This document shows positions 1 to 12,973 of a stretch of DNA of 64,000 bases, one piece after another. Each line of letters begins with the position of its first letter. Position 1 is the stretch's first letter. The position numbers were made by a program, and so were the translations under genes. The stretch spans positions 2,976,001-3,040,000 of the forward strand of contig OZ059895.1 in the NCBI GenBank assembly GCA_964057225.1, written 5' to 3'. The stretch is from Auanema rhodensis (Eukaryota > Nematoda > Chromadorea > Rhabditida > Rhabditidae). The notes under the pieces were generated by a model. The model was given only the letters and a program-made list of their open reading frames with translations, was not told the DNA's origin and searched no databases.

Positions 1-2950
1 GTACACCCATAAATTATACGCAGCACAGGTTACCCTTAATTAATGAACTGACCGACTAATCAGACATGGATCTTTCCAAGTTCTGTTGCTTGAACGGATG
101 TTTTCCTACGAAGGCTAGTGAAACATGCCCTTCAAAGCATCAGAACATGTGATCACATTCCAATATTTTTGTATCTATCTTGTAAAGATAGTAATATATC
201 ATATGTTGAACACTATGTTGGAAAGATTTTAATTCGGTTTTTTTTCAACTTTCACTCAGTTTGTTTTCTTAACTTTGATTAAGAACCTTGAGTTTTGTAC
301 ACCCATAAATTATACGCAGCACAGGTTACCCTTAAATAATGAACTGACCGACTAATCAGACATGGATCTTTCCTAGTTCTGTTGCTTGAATGGATGTTTT
401 CCTACGTAGGCTAGTAAAACATGCCCTTCAAAGCATCAGAACATGTGATCACATTCCAATATTTTTGTATCTATCTTGTAAAGATAGTAATATATCATAT
501 GTTGAACACTATGTTGAAAAGATTTTAATTCAGATTTTTTCAACTTTCACTCAGTTTGTTTTCTAAACTTTGATTAAGAACCTTGAGTTTTGTACAGCCA
601 TAAATTATACGCAGCACAGGTTACCCTTAAATAATGAACTGACCGACTAATCAGACATGGATCTTTCCTAGTTCTGTTGCTTGAATGGATGTTTTCCTAC
701 GTAGGCTAGTAAAACATGCCCTTCAAAGCATCAGAACATGTGATCACATTCCAATTTTTTTGTATCTATCTTGTAAAGATAGTAATATATCATATGTTGA
801 ACACTATGTTGGAAAGATTTTAATTCGGTTTTTTTTCAACTTTCACTCAGTTTGTTTTCTTAACTTTGATTAAGAACCTTGTTGTTCGTACACCCATAAA
901 ATATACGCAGCACAGGTTACCCTTAAATAATGAACTGACCGACTAATCACACATGGATCTTTCCTAGTTCTGTTGCTTGAATGGATGTTTTCCTACGTAG
1001 GCTAGTAAAACATGCCCTTCAAAGCATCAGAACATGTGATCACATTCCAATATTTTTGTATCTATCTTGTAAAGATAGTAATATATCATATGTTGAACAC
1101 TATGTTGGAAAGATTTTAAATCAGATTTTTTCAACTTTCACTCAGTTTGTTTTCTTAACTTTGATTAAGAACCTTGTTGTTCGTACACCCATAAAATATA
1201 CGCAGCACAGGTTACCCTTAAATAATGAACTGACCGACTAATCACACATGGATCTTTCCTAGTTCTGTTGCTTGAATGGATGTTTTCCTACGTAGGCTAG
1301 TAAAACATGCCCTTCAAAGCATCAGAACATGTGATCACATTCCAATATTTTTGTATCTATCTTGTAAAGATAGTAATATATCATATGTTGAACACTATGT
1401 TGGAAAGATTTTAATTCGGTTTTTTTTCAACTTTCACTCAGTTTGTTTTCTTAACTTTGATTAAGAACCTTGAGTTTTGTACACCCATAAATTATACGCA
1501 GCACAGGTTACCCTTAACTAATGAACTGACCGACTAATCAGACATGGATCTTTCCTAGTTCTGTTGCTTGAATGGATGTTTTCCTACGTAGGCTAGTAAA
1601 ACATGCCCTTCAAAGCATCAGAACATGTGATCACATTCCAATATTTTTGTATCTATCTTGTAAAGATAGTAATATATCATATGTTGAACACTATGTTGGA
1701 AAGATTTTAATTCAGATTTTTTCAACTTTCACTCAGTTTGTTTTCTAAACTTTGATTGAGAACCTTGAGTTTTGTACACCCATAAATTATACGCAGCACA
1801 GGTTACCCTTAAATAATGAACTGACCGACTAATCAGACATGGATCTTTCCTAGTTCTGTTGCTTGAATGGATGTTTTCCTACGTAGGCTAGTAAAACATG
1901 CCCTTCAAAGCATCAGAACATGTGACCACATTCCAATTTTTTTGTATCTATCTTGTAAAGATAGTAATATATCATATGTTGAACACTATGTTGGAAAGAT
2001 TTTAATTCAGATTTTCGAACTTTTATTCAGTTTGTTTTTTAAACTTTGATTAAGAACTTTGATTTTTGTACACCCATAAATTATACGCAGCACAGGTTAC
2101 CCTTAAATAATGAACTGACCGACTAATCACACATGGATCTTTCCTAGTTCTGTTGCTTGAATGGATGTTTTCCTACGTAGGCTAGTAAAACATGCCCTTC
2201 AAAGCATCAGAACATGTGATCACATTCCAATTTTTTTGTATCTATCTTGTAAAGATAGTAATTATATCATATGTTGAACACTATGTTGGAAAGATTTTAA
2301 TTCAGATTTTCTAACTTTTATTCAGTTTGTTTTTTAAACTTTGATTAAGAACTTTGATTTTCGTACACCCATAAATTATACGCAGCACAGGTTACCCTTA
2401 AATAATGAACTGACCGACTAATCAGACATGGATCTTTCCTAGTTCTGTTGCTTGAATGGATGTTTTCCTACGTAGGCTAGTAAAACATGCCCTTCAAAGC
2501 ATCAGAACATGTGATCACATTCCAATTTTTTTGTATCTATCTTGTAAAGATAGTAATATATCATATGTTGAACACTATGTTGGAAAGATTTTAATTCAGA
2601 TTTTCTAACTTTTATTCAGTTTGTTTTTTAAACTTTGATTAAGAACTTTGATTTTCGTACACCCATAAATTATACGCAGCACAGGTTACCCTTAAATAAT
2701 GAACTGACTGTCTAATCAGACATGGATCTTCCCAAGTTCTGTTGCTTGAATGGATGTTTTCCTACGTAGGCTAGTAAAACATGCCCTTCAAAGCATCAGA
2801 ACATGTGATCACATTCCAATTTTTTTGTATCTATCTTGTAAAGATAGTAATATATCATATGTTGAACACTATGTTGGAAAGATTTTAATTCAGATTTTCG
2901 AACTTTTATTCAGTTTGTTTTTTAAACTTTGATTAAGAACTTTGATTTTT
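1..2950 (+). repeat. Satellite block, units 1-10, mixed G/S/K/C/T
   Basis: Ten units start at 1 (nG), 297 (S), 592 (G with a K-like end), 888 (vK), 1183 (vG), 1479 (S), 1774 (C), 2068 (vT), 2363 (T) and 2657 (xC). The unit at 592 has a G body (attcgg) but ends cttgttgttcg like K, and it begins gtacagcc instead of gtacaccc. The unit at 2068 has one extra T in the otherwise constant core (gtaattatatc). The nG unit at 1 has gctagtgaaac, shared only with the nG unit at 2951 among those I checked and, on a default-head unit, at 15451. No gene or other element is seen. Confidence 0.92.
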
Positions 2951-5608
2951 GTACACCCATAAATTATACGCAGCACAGGTTACCCTTAATTAATGAACTG
3001 ACCGACTAATCAGACATGGATCTTTCCAAGTTCTGTTGCTTGAACGGATGTTTTCCTACGAAGGCTAGTGAAACATGCCCTTCAAAGCATCAGAACATGT
3101 GATCACATTCCAATATTTTTGTATCTATCTTGTAAAGATAGTAATATATCATATGTTGAACACTATGTTGGAAAGATTTTAATTCGGTTTTTTTTCAACT
3201 TTCACTCAGTTTGTTTTCTTAACTTTGATTAAGAACCTTGAGTTTTGTACACCCATAAATTATACGCAGCACAGGTTACCCTTAAATAATGAACTGACCG
3301 ACTAATCAGACATGGATCTTTCCTAGTTCTGTTGCTTGAATGGATGTTTTCCTACGTAGGCTAGTAAAACATGCCCTTCAAAGCATCAGAACATGTGATC
3401 ACATTCCAATATTTTTGTATCTATCTTGTAAAGATAGTAATATATCATATGTTGAACACTATGTTGAAAAGATTTTAATTCAGATTTTTTCAACTTTCAC
3501 TCAGTTTGTTTTCTAAACTTTGATTAAGAACCTTGAGTTTTGTACACCCATAAATTATACGCAGCACAGGTTACCCTTAAATAATGAACTGACCGACTAA
3601 TCAGACATGGATCTTTCCTAGTTCTGTTGCTTGAATGGATGTTTTCCTACGTAGGCTAGTAAAACATGCCCTTCAAAGCATCAGAACATGTGATCACATT
3701 CCAATTTTTTTGTATCTATCTTGTAAAGATAGTAATATATCATATGTTGAACACTATGTTGGAAAGATTTTAATTCAGATTTTCGAACTTTTATTCAGTT
3801 TGTTTTTCAAACTTTGATTAAGAACTTTGATTTTCGTACACCCATAAATTATACGCAGCACAGGTTACCCTTAATTAATGAACTGACCGACTAATCAGAC
3901 ATGGATCTTTCCAAGTTCTGTTGCTTGAACGGATGTTTTCCTACGTAGGCTAGTAAAACATGCCCTTCAAAGCATCAGAACATGTGATCACATTCCAATA
4001 TTTTTGTATCTATCTTGTAAAGATAGTAATATATCATATGTTGAACACTATGTTGGAAAGATTTTAAATCAGATTTTTTCAACTTTCACTCAGTTTGTTT
4101 TCTTAACTTTGATTAAGAACCTTGTTGTTCGTACACCCATAAAATATACGCAGCACAGGTTACCCTTAAATAATGAACTGACCGACTAATCACACATGGA
4201 TCTTTCCTAGTTCTGTTGCTTGAATGGATGTTTTCCTACGTAGGCTAGTAAAACATGCCCTTCAAAGCATCAGAACATGTGATCACATTCCAATATTTTT
4301 GTATCTATCTTGTAAAGATAGTAATATATCATATGTTGAACACTATGTTGGAAAGATTTTAATTCGGTTTTTTTTCAACTTTCACTCAGTTTGTTTTCTT
4401 AACTTTGATTAAGAACCTTGAGTTTTGTACACCCATAAATTATACGCAGCACAGGTTACCCTTAAATAATGAACTGACCGACTAATCAGACATGGATCTT
4501 TCCTAGTTCTGTTGCTTGAATGGATGTTTTCCTACGTAGGCTAGTAAAACATGCCCTTCAAAGCATCAGAACATGTGATCACATTCCAATATTTTTGTAT
4601 CTATCTTGTAAAGATAGTAATATATCATATGTTGAACACTATGTTGGAAAGATTTTAATTCAGATTTTTTCAACTTTCACTCAGTTTGTTTTCTAAACTT
4701 TGATTGAGAACCTTGAGTTTTGTACACCCATAAATTATACGCAGCACAGGTTACCCTTAAATAATGAACTGACCGACTAATCAGACATGGATCTTTCCTA
4801 GTTCTGTTGCTTGAATGGATGTTTTCCTACGTAGGCTAGTAAAACATGCCCTTCAAAGCATCAGAACATGTGACCACATTCCAATTTTTTTGTATCTATC
4901 TTGTAAAGATAGTAATATATCATATGTTGAACACTATGTTGGAAAGATTTTAATTCGGTTTTTTTTCAACTTTCACTCAGTTTGTTTTCTTAACTTTGAT
5001 TAAGAACCTTGAGTTTTGTACACCCATAAATTATACGCAGCACAGGTTACCCTTAAATAATGAACTGACCGACTAATCAGACATGGATCTTTCCTAGTTC
5101 TGTTGCTTGAATGGATGTTTTCCTACGTAGGCTAGTAAAACATGCCCTTCAAAGCATCAGAACATGTGATCACATTCCAATATTTTTGTATCTATCTTGT
5201 AAAGATAGTAATATATCATATGTTGAACACTATGTTGGAAAGATTTTAATTCAGATTTTTTCAACTTTCACTCAGTTTGTTTTCTAAACTTTGATTGAGA
5301 ACCTTGAGTTTTGTACACCCATAAATTATACGCAGCACAGGTTACCCTTAAATAATGAACTGACCGACTAATCAGACATGGATCTTTCCTAGTTCTGTTG
5401 CTTGAATGGATGTTTTCCTACGTAGGCTAGTAAAACATGCCCTTCAAAGCATCAGAACATGTGATCACATTCCAATATTTTTGTATCTATCTTGTAAAGA
5501 TAGTAATATATCATATGTTGAACACTATGTTGGAAAGATTTTAATTCGGTTTTTTTTCAACTTTCACTCAGTTTGTTTTCTTAACTTTGATTAAGAACCT
5601 TGAGTTTT
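2951..5608 (+). repeat. Satellite block, units 11-19, G/S alternation
   Basis: Nine units start at 2951 (nG), 3247 (S), 3542 (C), 3836 (nK), 4131 (vG), 4427 (S), 4722 (G), 5018 (S) and 5313 (G). From 4131 on, G (296 bp) and S (295 bp) units alternate, giving a 591-bp dimer: 4427-5017 and 5018-5608 are successive copies, both with the S variant gattgagaacc. The first two units (2951-3541) read the same as 1-591. The order nG, S, third unit, K, vG, S also matches units 1-6, offset by ten units (2950 bp). Confidence 0.9.
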
Positions 5609-8557
5609 GTACACCCATAAATTATACGCAGCACAGGTTACCCTTAAATAATGAACTGACCGACTAATCAGACATGGATCTTTCCTAGTTCTGTTGCTTG
5701 AATGGATGTTTTCCTACGTAGGCTAGTAAAACATGCCCTTCAAAGCATCAGAACATGTGATCACATTAGAATTTTTTTGTATCTATCTTGTAAAGATAGT
5801 AATATATCATATGTTGAACACTATGTTGGAAAGATTTTAATTCAGATTTTCTAACTTTTATTCAGTTTGTTTTTTAAACTTTGATTAAGAACTTTGATTT
5901 TTGTACACCCATAAATTATACGCAGCACAGGTTACCCTTAAATAATGAACTGACCGACTAATCAGACATGGATCTTTCCAAGTTCTGTTGCTTGAATGGA
6001 TGTTTTCCTACGTAGGCTAGTAAAACATGCCCTTCAAAGCATCAGAACATGTGACCACATTCCAATTTTTTTGTATCTATCTTGTAAAGATAGTAATATA
6101 TCATATGTTGAACACTATGTTGAAAAGATTTTAATTCAGATTTTTTCAACTTTCACTCAGTTTGTTTTCTAAACTTTGATTAAGAACCTTGAGTTTTGTA
6201 CACCCATAAATTATACGCAGCACAGGTTACCCTTAAATAATGAACTGACCGACTAATCAGACATGGATCTTTCCTAGTTCTGTTGCTTGAATGGATGTTT
6301 TCCTACGTAGGCTAGTAAAACATGCCCTTCAAAGCATCAGAACATGTGATCACATTCCAATATTTTTGTATCTATCTTGTAAAGATAGTAATATATCATA
6401 TGTTGAACACTATGTTGGAAAGATTTTAATTCGGTTTTTTTTCAACTTTCACTCAGTTTGTTTTCTTAACTTTGATTAAGAACCTTGAGTTTTGTACACC
6501 CATAAATTATACGCAGCACAGGTTACCCTTAAATAATGAACTGACCGACTAATCAGACATGGATCTTTCCTAGTTCTGTTGCTTGAATGGATGTTTTCCT
6601 ACGTAGGCTAGTAAAACATGCCCTTCAAAGCATCAGAACATGTGATCACATTCCAATATTTTTGTATCTATCTTGTAAAGATAGTAATATATCATATGTT
6701 GAACACTATGTTGAAAAGATTTTAATTCAGATTTTTTCAACTTTCACTCAGTTTGTTTTCTAAACTTTGATTAAGAACCTTGAGTTTTGTACACCCATAA
6801 ATTATACGCAGCACAGGTTACCCTTAAATAATGAACTGACCGACTAATCAGACATGGATCTTTCCTAGTTCTGTTGCTTGAATGGATGTTTTCCTACGTA
6901 GGCTAGTAAAACATGCCCTTCAAAGCATCAGAACATGTGATCACATTCCAATTTTTTTGTATCTATCTTGTAAAGATAGTAATATATCATATGTTGAACA
7001 CTATGTTGGAAAGATTTTAATTCAGATTTTCGAACTTTTATTCAGTTTGATTTTCAAACTTTGATTAAGAACTTTGATTTTCGTACACCCATAAATTATA
7101 CGCAGCACAGGTTACCCTTAATTAATGAACTGACCGACTAATCAGACATGGATCTTTCCAAGTTCTGTTGCTTGAACGGATGTTTTCCTACGTAGGCTAG
7201 TAAAACATGCCCTTCAAAGCATCAGAACATGTGATCACATTCCAATATTTTTGTATCTATCTTGTAAAGATAGTAATATATCATATGTTGAACACTATGT
7301 TGGAAAGATTTTAATTCGGTTTTTTTTCAACTTTCACTCAGTTTGTTTTCTTAACTTTGATTAAGAACCTTGAGTTTTGTACACCCATAAATTATACGCA
7401 GCACAGGTTACCCTTAAATAATGAACTGACCGACTAATCAGACATGGATCTTTCCTAGTTCTGTTGCTTGAATGGATGTTTTCCTACGTAGGCTAGTAAA
7501 ACATGCCCTTCAAAGCATCAGAACATGTGATCACATTCCAATATTTTTGTATCTATCTTGTAAAGATAGTAATATATCATATGTTGAACACTATGTTGGA
7601 AAGATTTTAATTCAGATTTTTTCAACTTTCACTCAGTTTGTTTTCTAAACTTTGATTGAGAACCTTGAGTTTTGTACACCCATAAATTATACGCAGCACA
7701 GGTTACCCTTAAATAATGAACTGACCGACTAATCAGACATGGATCTTTCCTAGTTCTGTTGCTTGAATGGATGTTTTCCTACGTAGGCTAGTAAAACATG
7801 CCCTTCAAAGCATCAGAACATGTGATCACATTCCAATTTTTTTGTATCTATCTTGTAAAGATAGTAATTATATCATATGTTGAACACTATGTTGGAAAGA
7901 TTTTAATTCAGATTTTCTAACTTTTATTCAGTTTGTTTTTTAAACTTTGATTAAGAACTTTGATTTTCGTACACCCATAAATTATACGCAGCACAGGTTA
8001 CCCTTAAATAATGAACTGACCGACTAATCAGACATGGATCTTTCCTAGTTCTGTTGCTTGAATGGATGTTTTCCTACGTAGGCTAGTAAAACATGCCCTT
8101 CAAAGCATCAGAACATGTGATCACATTAGAATTTTTTTGTATCTATCTTGTAAAGATAGTAATATATCATATGTTGAACACTATGTTGGAAAGATTTTAA
8201 TTCAGATTTTCTAACTTTTATTCAGTTTGTTTTTTAAACTTTGATTAAGAACTTTGATTTTTGTACACCCATAAATTATACGCAGCACAGGTTACCCTTA
8301 AATAATGAACTGACCGACTAATCAGACATGGATCTTTCCAAGTTCTGTTGCTTGAATGGATGTTTTCCTACGTAGGCTAGTAAAACATGCCCTTCAAAGC
8401 ATCAGAACATGTGACCACATTCCAATTTTTTTGTATCTATCTTGTAAAGATAGTAATATATCATATGTTGAACACTATGTTGAAAAGATTTTAATTCAGA
8501 TTTTTTCAACTTTCACTCAGTTTGTTTTCTAAACTTTGATTAAGAACCTTGAGTTTT
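5609..8557 (+). repeat. Satellite block, units 20-29
   Basis: Ten units start at 5609 (T), 5903 (S), 6198 (G), 6494 (S), 6789 (C), 7083 (nG), 7379 (S), 7674 (T), 7969 (T) and 8263 (S). The unit pair 5609-6197 recurs at 7969-8557. Both first units have the rare cacattagaat in place of cacattccaat, and both second units combine ccaag, gaccac and ttgaaaag. The unit at 7674 shares the extra core T (gtaattatatc) with the unit at 2068, about 5.6 kb away, which points to exchange or duplication over that distance. Confidence 0.9.
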
Positions 8558-10324
8558 GTACACCCATAAATTATACGCAGCACAGGTTACCCTTAAATAA
8601 TGAACTGACCGACTAATCAGACATGGATCTTTCCTAGTTCTGTTGCTTGAATGGATGTTTTCCTACGTAGGCTAGTAAAACATGCCCTTCAAAGCATCAG
8701 AACATGTGATCACATTCCAATATTTTTGTATCTATCTTGTAAAGATAGTAATATATCATATGTTGAACACTATGTTGGAAAGATTTTAATTCAGATTTTC
8801 TAACTTTTATTCAGTTTGTTTTTTAAACTTTGATTAAGAACTTTGATTTTTGTACACCCATAAATTATACGCAGCACAGGTTACCCTTAAATAATGAACT
8901 GACCGACTAATCAGACATGGATCTTTCCAAGTTCTGTTGCTTGAATGGATGTTTTCCTACGTAGGCTAGTAAAACATGCCCTTCAAAGCATCAGAACATG
9001 TGACCACATTCCAATATTTTTGTATCTATCTTGTAAAGATAGTAATATATCATATGTTGAACACTATGTTGGAAAGATTTTAATTCAGATTTTCTAACTT
9101 TTATTCAGTTTGTTTTTTAAACTTTGATTAAGAACTTTGATTTTTGTACACCCATAAATTATACGCAGCACAGGTTACCCTTAAATAATGAACTGACCGA
9201 CTAATCACACATGGATCTTTCCTAGTTCTGTTGCTTGAATGGATGTTTTTCTACGTAGGCTAGTAAAACATGACCTTCAAAGCATCAGAACATGTGATCA
9301 CATTCCAATATTTTTGTATCTATCTTGTAAAGATAGTAATATATCATATGTTGAACACTATGTTGGAAAGATTTTAATTCAGATTTTCTAACTTTTATTC
9401 AGTTTGTTTTTTAAACTTTGATTAAGAACTTTGATTTTTGTACACCCACAAATTATACGCAGCACAGGTTACCCTTAAATAATGAACTGACCGACTAATC
9501 AGACATGGATCTTTCCTAGTTCTGTTGCTTGAATGGATGTTTTCCTACGTAGGCTAGTAAAACATGCCCTTCAAAGCATCAGAACATGTGACCACATTCC
9601 AATTTTTTTGTATCTATCTTGTAAAGATAGTAATATATCATATGTTGAACACTATGTTGAAAAGATTTTAATTCAGATTTTTTCAACTTTCACTCAGTTT
9701 GTTTTCTAAACTTTGATTAAGAACCTTGAATTTTGTACACCCATAAAATATACGCAGCACAGGTTACCCTTAAATAATGAACTGACTGTCTAATCAGACA
9801 TGGATCTTCCCAAGTTCTGTTGCTTGAATGGATGTTTTCCTACGTAGGCTAGTAAAACATGCCCTTCAAAGCATCAGAACATGTGATCACATTCCAATAT
9901 TTTTGTATCTATCTTGTAAAGATAGTAATATATCATATGTTGAACACTATGTTGAAAAGATTTTAATTCAGATTTTTTCAACTTTCACTCAGTTTGTTTT
10001 CTAAACTTTGATTAAGAACCTTGAGTTTTGTACACCCATAAATTATACGCAGCACAGGTTACCCTTAAATAATGAACTGACCGACTAATCAAACATGGAT
10101 CTTTCCTAGTTCTGTTGCTTGAATGGATGTTTTCCTACGTAGGCTAGTAAAACATGCCCTTCAAAGCATCAGAACATGTGATCACATTCCAATATTTTTG
10201 TATCTATCTTGTAAAGATAGTAATATATCATATGTTGAACACTATGTTGAAAAGATTTTAATTCAGATTTTTTCAACTTTCACTCAGTTTGTTTTCTAAA
10301 CTTTGATTAAGAACCTTGAGTTTT
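8558..10324 (+). repeat. Satellite block, units 30-35, T run then S run
   Basis: Six units start at 8558 (T), 8852 (T), 9146 (v and f head, T), 9440 (S), 9735 (xS) and 10030 (S). Three T units in a row are followed by three S units, all three with ttgaaaag. The unit at 9146 is the first with the f head (tttttctacg, acatgacc), an allele that becomes common after 31 kb. The unit at 9440 has a private cccacaaatt. Nothing but satellite is present. Confidence 0.9.
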
Positions 10325-12973
10325 GTACACCCATAAATTATACGCAGCACAGGTTACCCTTAAATAATGAACTGACCGACTAATCAGACATGGATCTTTC
10401 CTAGTTCTGTTGCTTGAATGGATGTTTTCCTACGTAGGCTAGTAAAACATGCCCTTCAAAGCATCAGAACATGTGATCACATTCCAATTTTTTTGTATCT
10501 ATCTTGTAAAGATAGTAATATATCATATGTTGAACACTATGTTGGAAAGATTTTAATTCAGATTTTCGAACTTTTATTCAGTTTGTTTTTCAAACTTTGA
10601 TTAAGAACTTTGATTTTCGTACACCCATAAATTATACGCAGCACAGGTTACCCTTAATTAATGAACTGACCGACTAATCAGACATGGATCTTTCCAAGTT
10701 CTGTTGCTTGAACGGATGTTTTCCTACGTAGGCTAGTAAAACATGCCCTTCAAAGCATCAGAACATGTGATCACATTCCAATATTTTTGTATCTATCTTG
10801 TAAAGATAGTAATATATCATATGTTGAACACTATGTTGAAAAGATTTTAATTCAGATTTTTCAACTTTCACTCAGTTTGTTTTCTAAACTTTGATTAAGA
10901 ACCTTGAGTTTTGTACACCCATAAATTATACGCAGCACAGGTTACCCTTAAATAATGAACTGACCGACTAATCAGACATGGATCTTTCCTAGTTCTGTTG
11001 CTTGAATGGATGTTTTCCTACGTAGGCTAGTAAAACATGCCCTTCAAAGCATCAGAACATGTGAACACATTCCAATTTTTTTGTATCTATCTTGTAAAGA
11101 TAGTAATATATCATATGTTGAACACTATGTTGGAAAGATTTTAATTCAGATTTTCGAACTTTTATTCAGTTTGTTTTTCAAACTTTGATTAAGAACTTTG
11201 ATTTTCGTACACCCATAAATTATACGCAGCACAGGTTACCCTTAATTAATGAACTGACCGACTAATCAGACATGGATCTTTCCAAGTTCTGTTGCTTGAA
11301 CGGATGTTTTCCTACGTAGGCTAGTAAAACATGCCCTTCAAAGCATCAGAACATGTGATCACATTCCAATATTTTTGTATCTATCTTGTAAAGATAGTAA
11401 TATATCATATGTTGAACACTATGTTGAAAAGATTTTAATTCAGATTTTTTCAACTTTCACTCAGTTTGTTTTCTAAACTTTGATTAAGAACCTTGAGTTT
11501 TGTACACCCATAAATTATACGCAGCACAGGTTACCCTTAAATAATGAACTGACCGACTAATCAGACATGGATCTTTCCTAGTTCTGTTGCTTGAATGGAT
11601 GTTTTCCTACGTAGGCTAGTAAAACATGCCCTTCAAAGCATCAGAACATGTGATCACATTCCAATTTTTTTGTATCTATCTTGTAAAGATAGTAATATAT
11701 CATATGTTGAACACTATGTTGGAAAGATTTTAATTCAGATTTTCGAACTTTTATTCAGTTTGTTTTTCAAACTTTGATTAAGAACTTTGATTTTCGTACA
11801 CCCATAAATTATACGCAGCACAGGTTACCCTTAATTAATGAACTGACCGACTAATCAGACATGGATCTTTCCAAGTTCTGTTGCTTGAACGGATGTTTTC
11901 CTACGTAGGCTAGTAAAACATGCCCTTCAAAGCATCAGAACATGTGATCACATTCCAATATTTTTGTATCTATCTTGTAAAGATAGTAATATATCATATG
12001 TTGAACACTATGTTGAAAAGATTTTAATTCAGATTTTTTCAACTTTCACTCAGTTTGTTTTCTAAACTTTGATTAAGAACCTTGAGTTTTGTACACCCAT
12101 AAATTATACGCAGCACAGGTTACCCTTAAATAATGAACTGACCGACTAATCAGACATGGATCTTTCCTAGTTCTGTTGCTTGAATGGATGTTTTCCTACG
12201 TAGGCTAGTAAAACATGCCCTTCAAAGCATCAGAACATGTGAACACATTCCAATTTTTTTGTATCTATCTTGTAAAGATAGTAATATATCATATGTTGAA
12301 CACTATGTTGGAAAGATTTTAATTCAGATTTTCGAACTTTTATTCAGTTTGTTTTTCAAACTTTGATTAAGAACTTTGATTTTCGTACACCCATAAATTA
12401 TACGCAGCACAGGTTACCCTTAATTAATGAACTGACCGACTAATCAGACATGGATCTTTCCAAGTTCTGTTGCTTGAACGGATGTTTTCCTACGTAGGCT
12501 AGTAAAACATGCCCTTCAAAGCATCAGAACATGTGATCACATTCCAATATTTTTGTATCTATCTTGTAAAGATAGTAATATATCATATGTTGAACACTAT
12601 GTTGAAAAGATTTTAATTCAGATTTTTTCAACTTTCACTCAGTTTGTTTTCTAAACTTTGATTAAGAACCTTGAGTTTTGTACACCCATAAATTATACGC
12701 AGCACAGGTTACCCTTAAATAATGAACTGACCGACTAATCAGACATGGATCTTTCCTAGTTCTGTTGCTTGAATGGATGTTTTCCTACGTAGGCTAGTAA
12801 AACATGCCCTTCAAAGCATCAGAACATGTGATCACATTCCAATTTTTTTGTATCTATCTTGTAAAGATAGTAATATATCATATGTTGAACACTATGTTGG
12901 AAAGATTTTAATTCAGATTTTCGAACTTTTATTCAGTTTGTTTTTCAAACTTTGATTAAGAACTTTGATTTTC
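10325..12973 (+). repeat. Dimer/tetramer higher-order repeat of C and nS units
   Basis: Nine units alternate strictly: C at 10325, 10913, 11502, 12091 and 12680; nS at 10619, 11207, 11796 and 12385. The basic dimer is 588-589 bp. A second layer is visible: C units at 10913 and 12091 carry gtgaacacat, while those at 10325, 11502 and 12680 carry gtgatcacat. The true period is therefore four units (10325 to 11502 to 12680, 1177-1178 bp). All C units here have gtttttcaaac and end gattttcg. The nS unit at 10619 is 294 bp because it lacks one T of the tail run. This is the cleanest higher-order repeat in the window. Confidence 0.93.

Noticed and set aside
25-40. Telomere-like ggttaccctta
   Set aside because: It is a single partial match per unit, not a tandem 6-7-bp telomere repeat.
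685-873. Recurring open frames of 60-89 codons starting at the ATG near unit offset 93, as here
   Set aside because: They occur only because the repeat lacks a stop in that frame. Units are 294, 295 or 296 bp, so the frame is not kept from unit to unit. The aacgg heads remove the ATG, tails change the end, and no domain, codon bias or promoter is visible.
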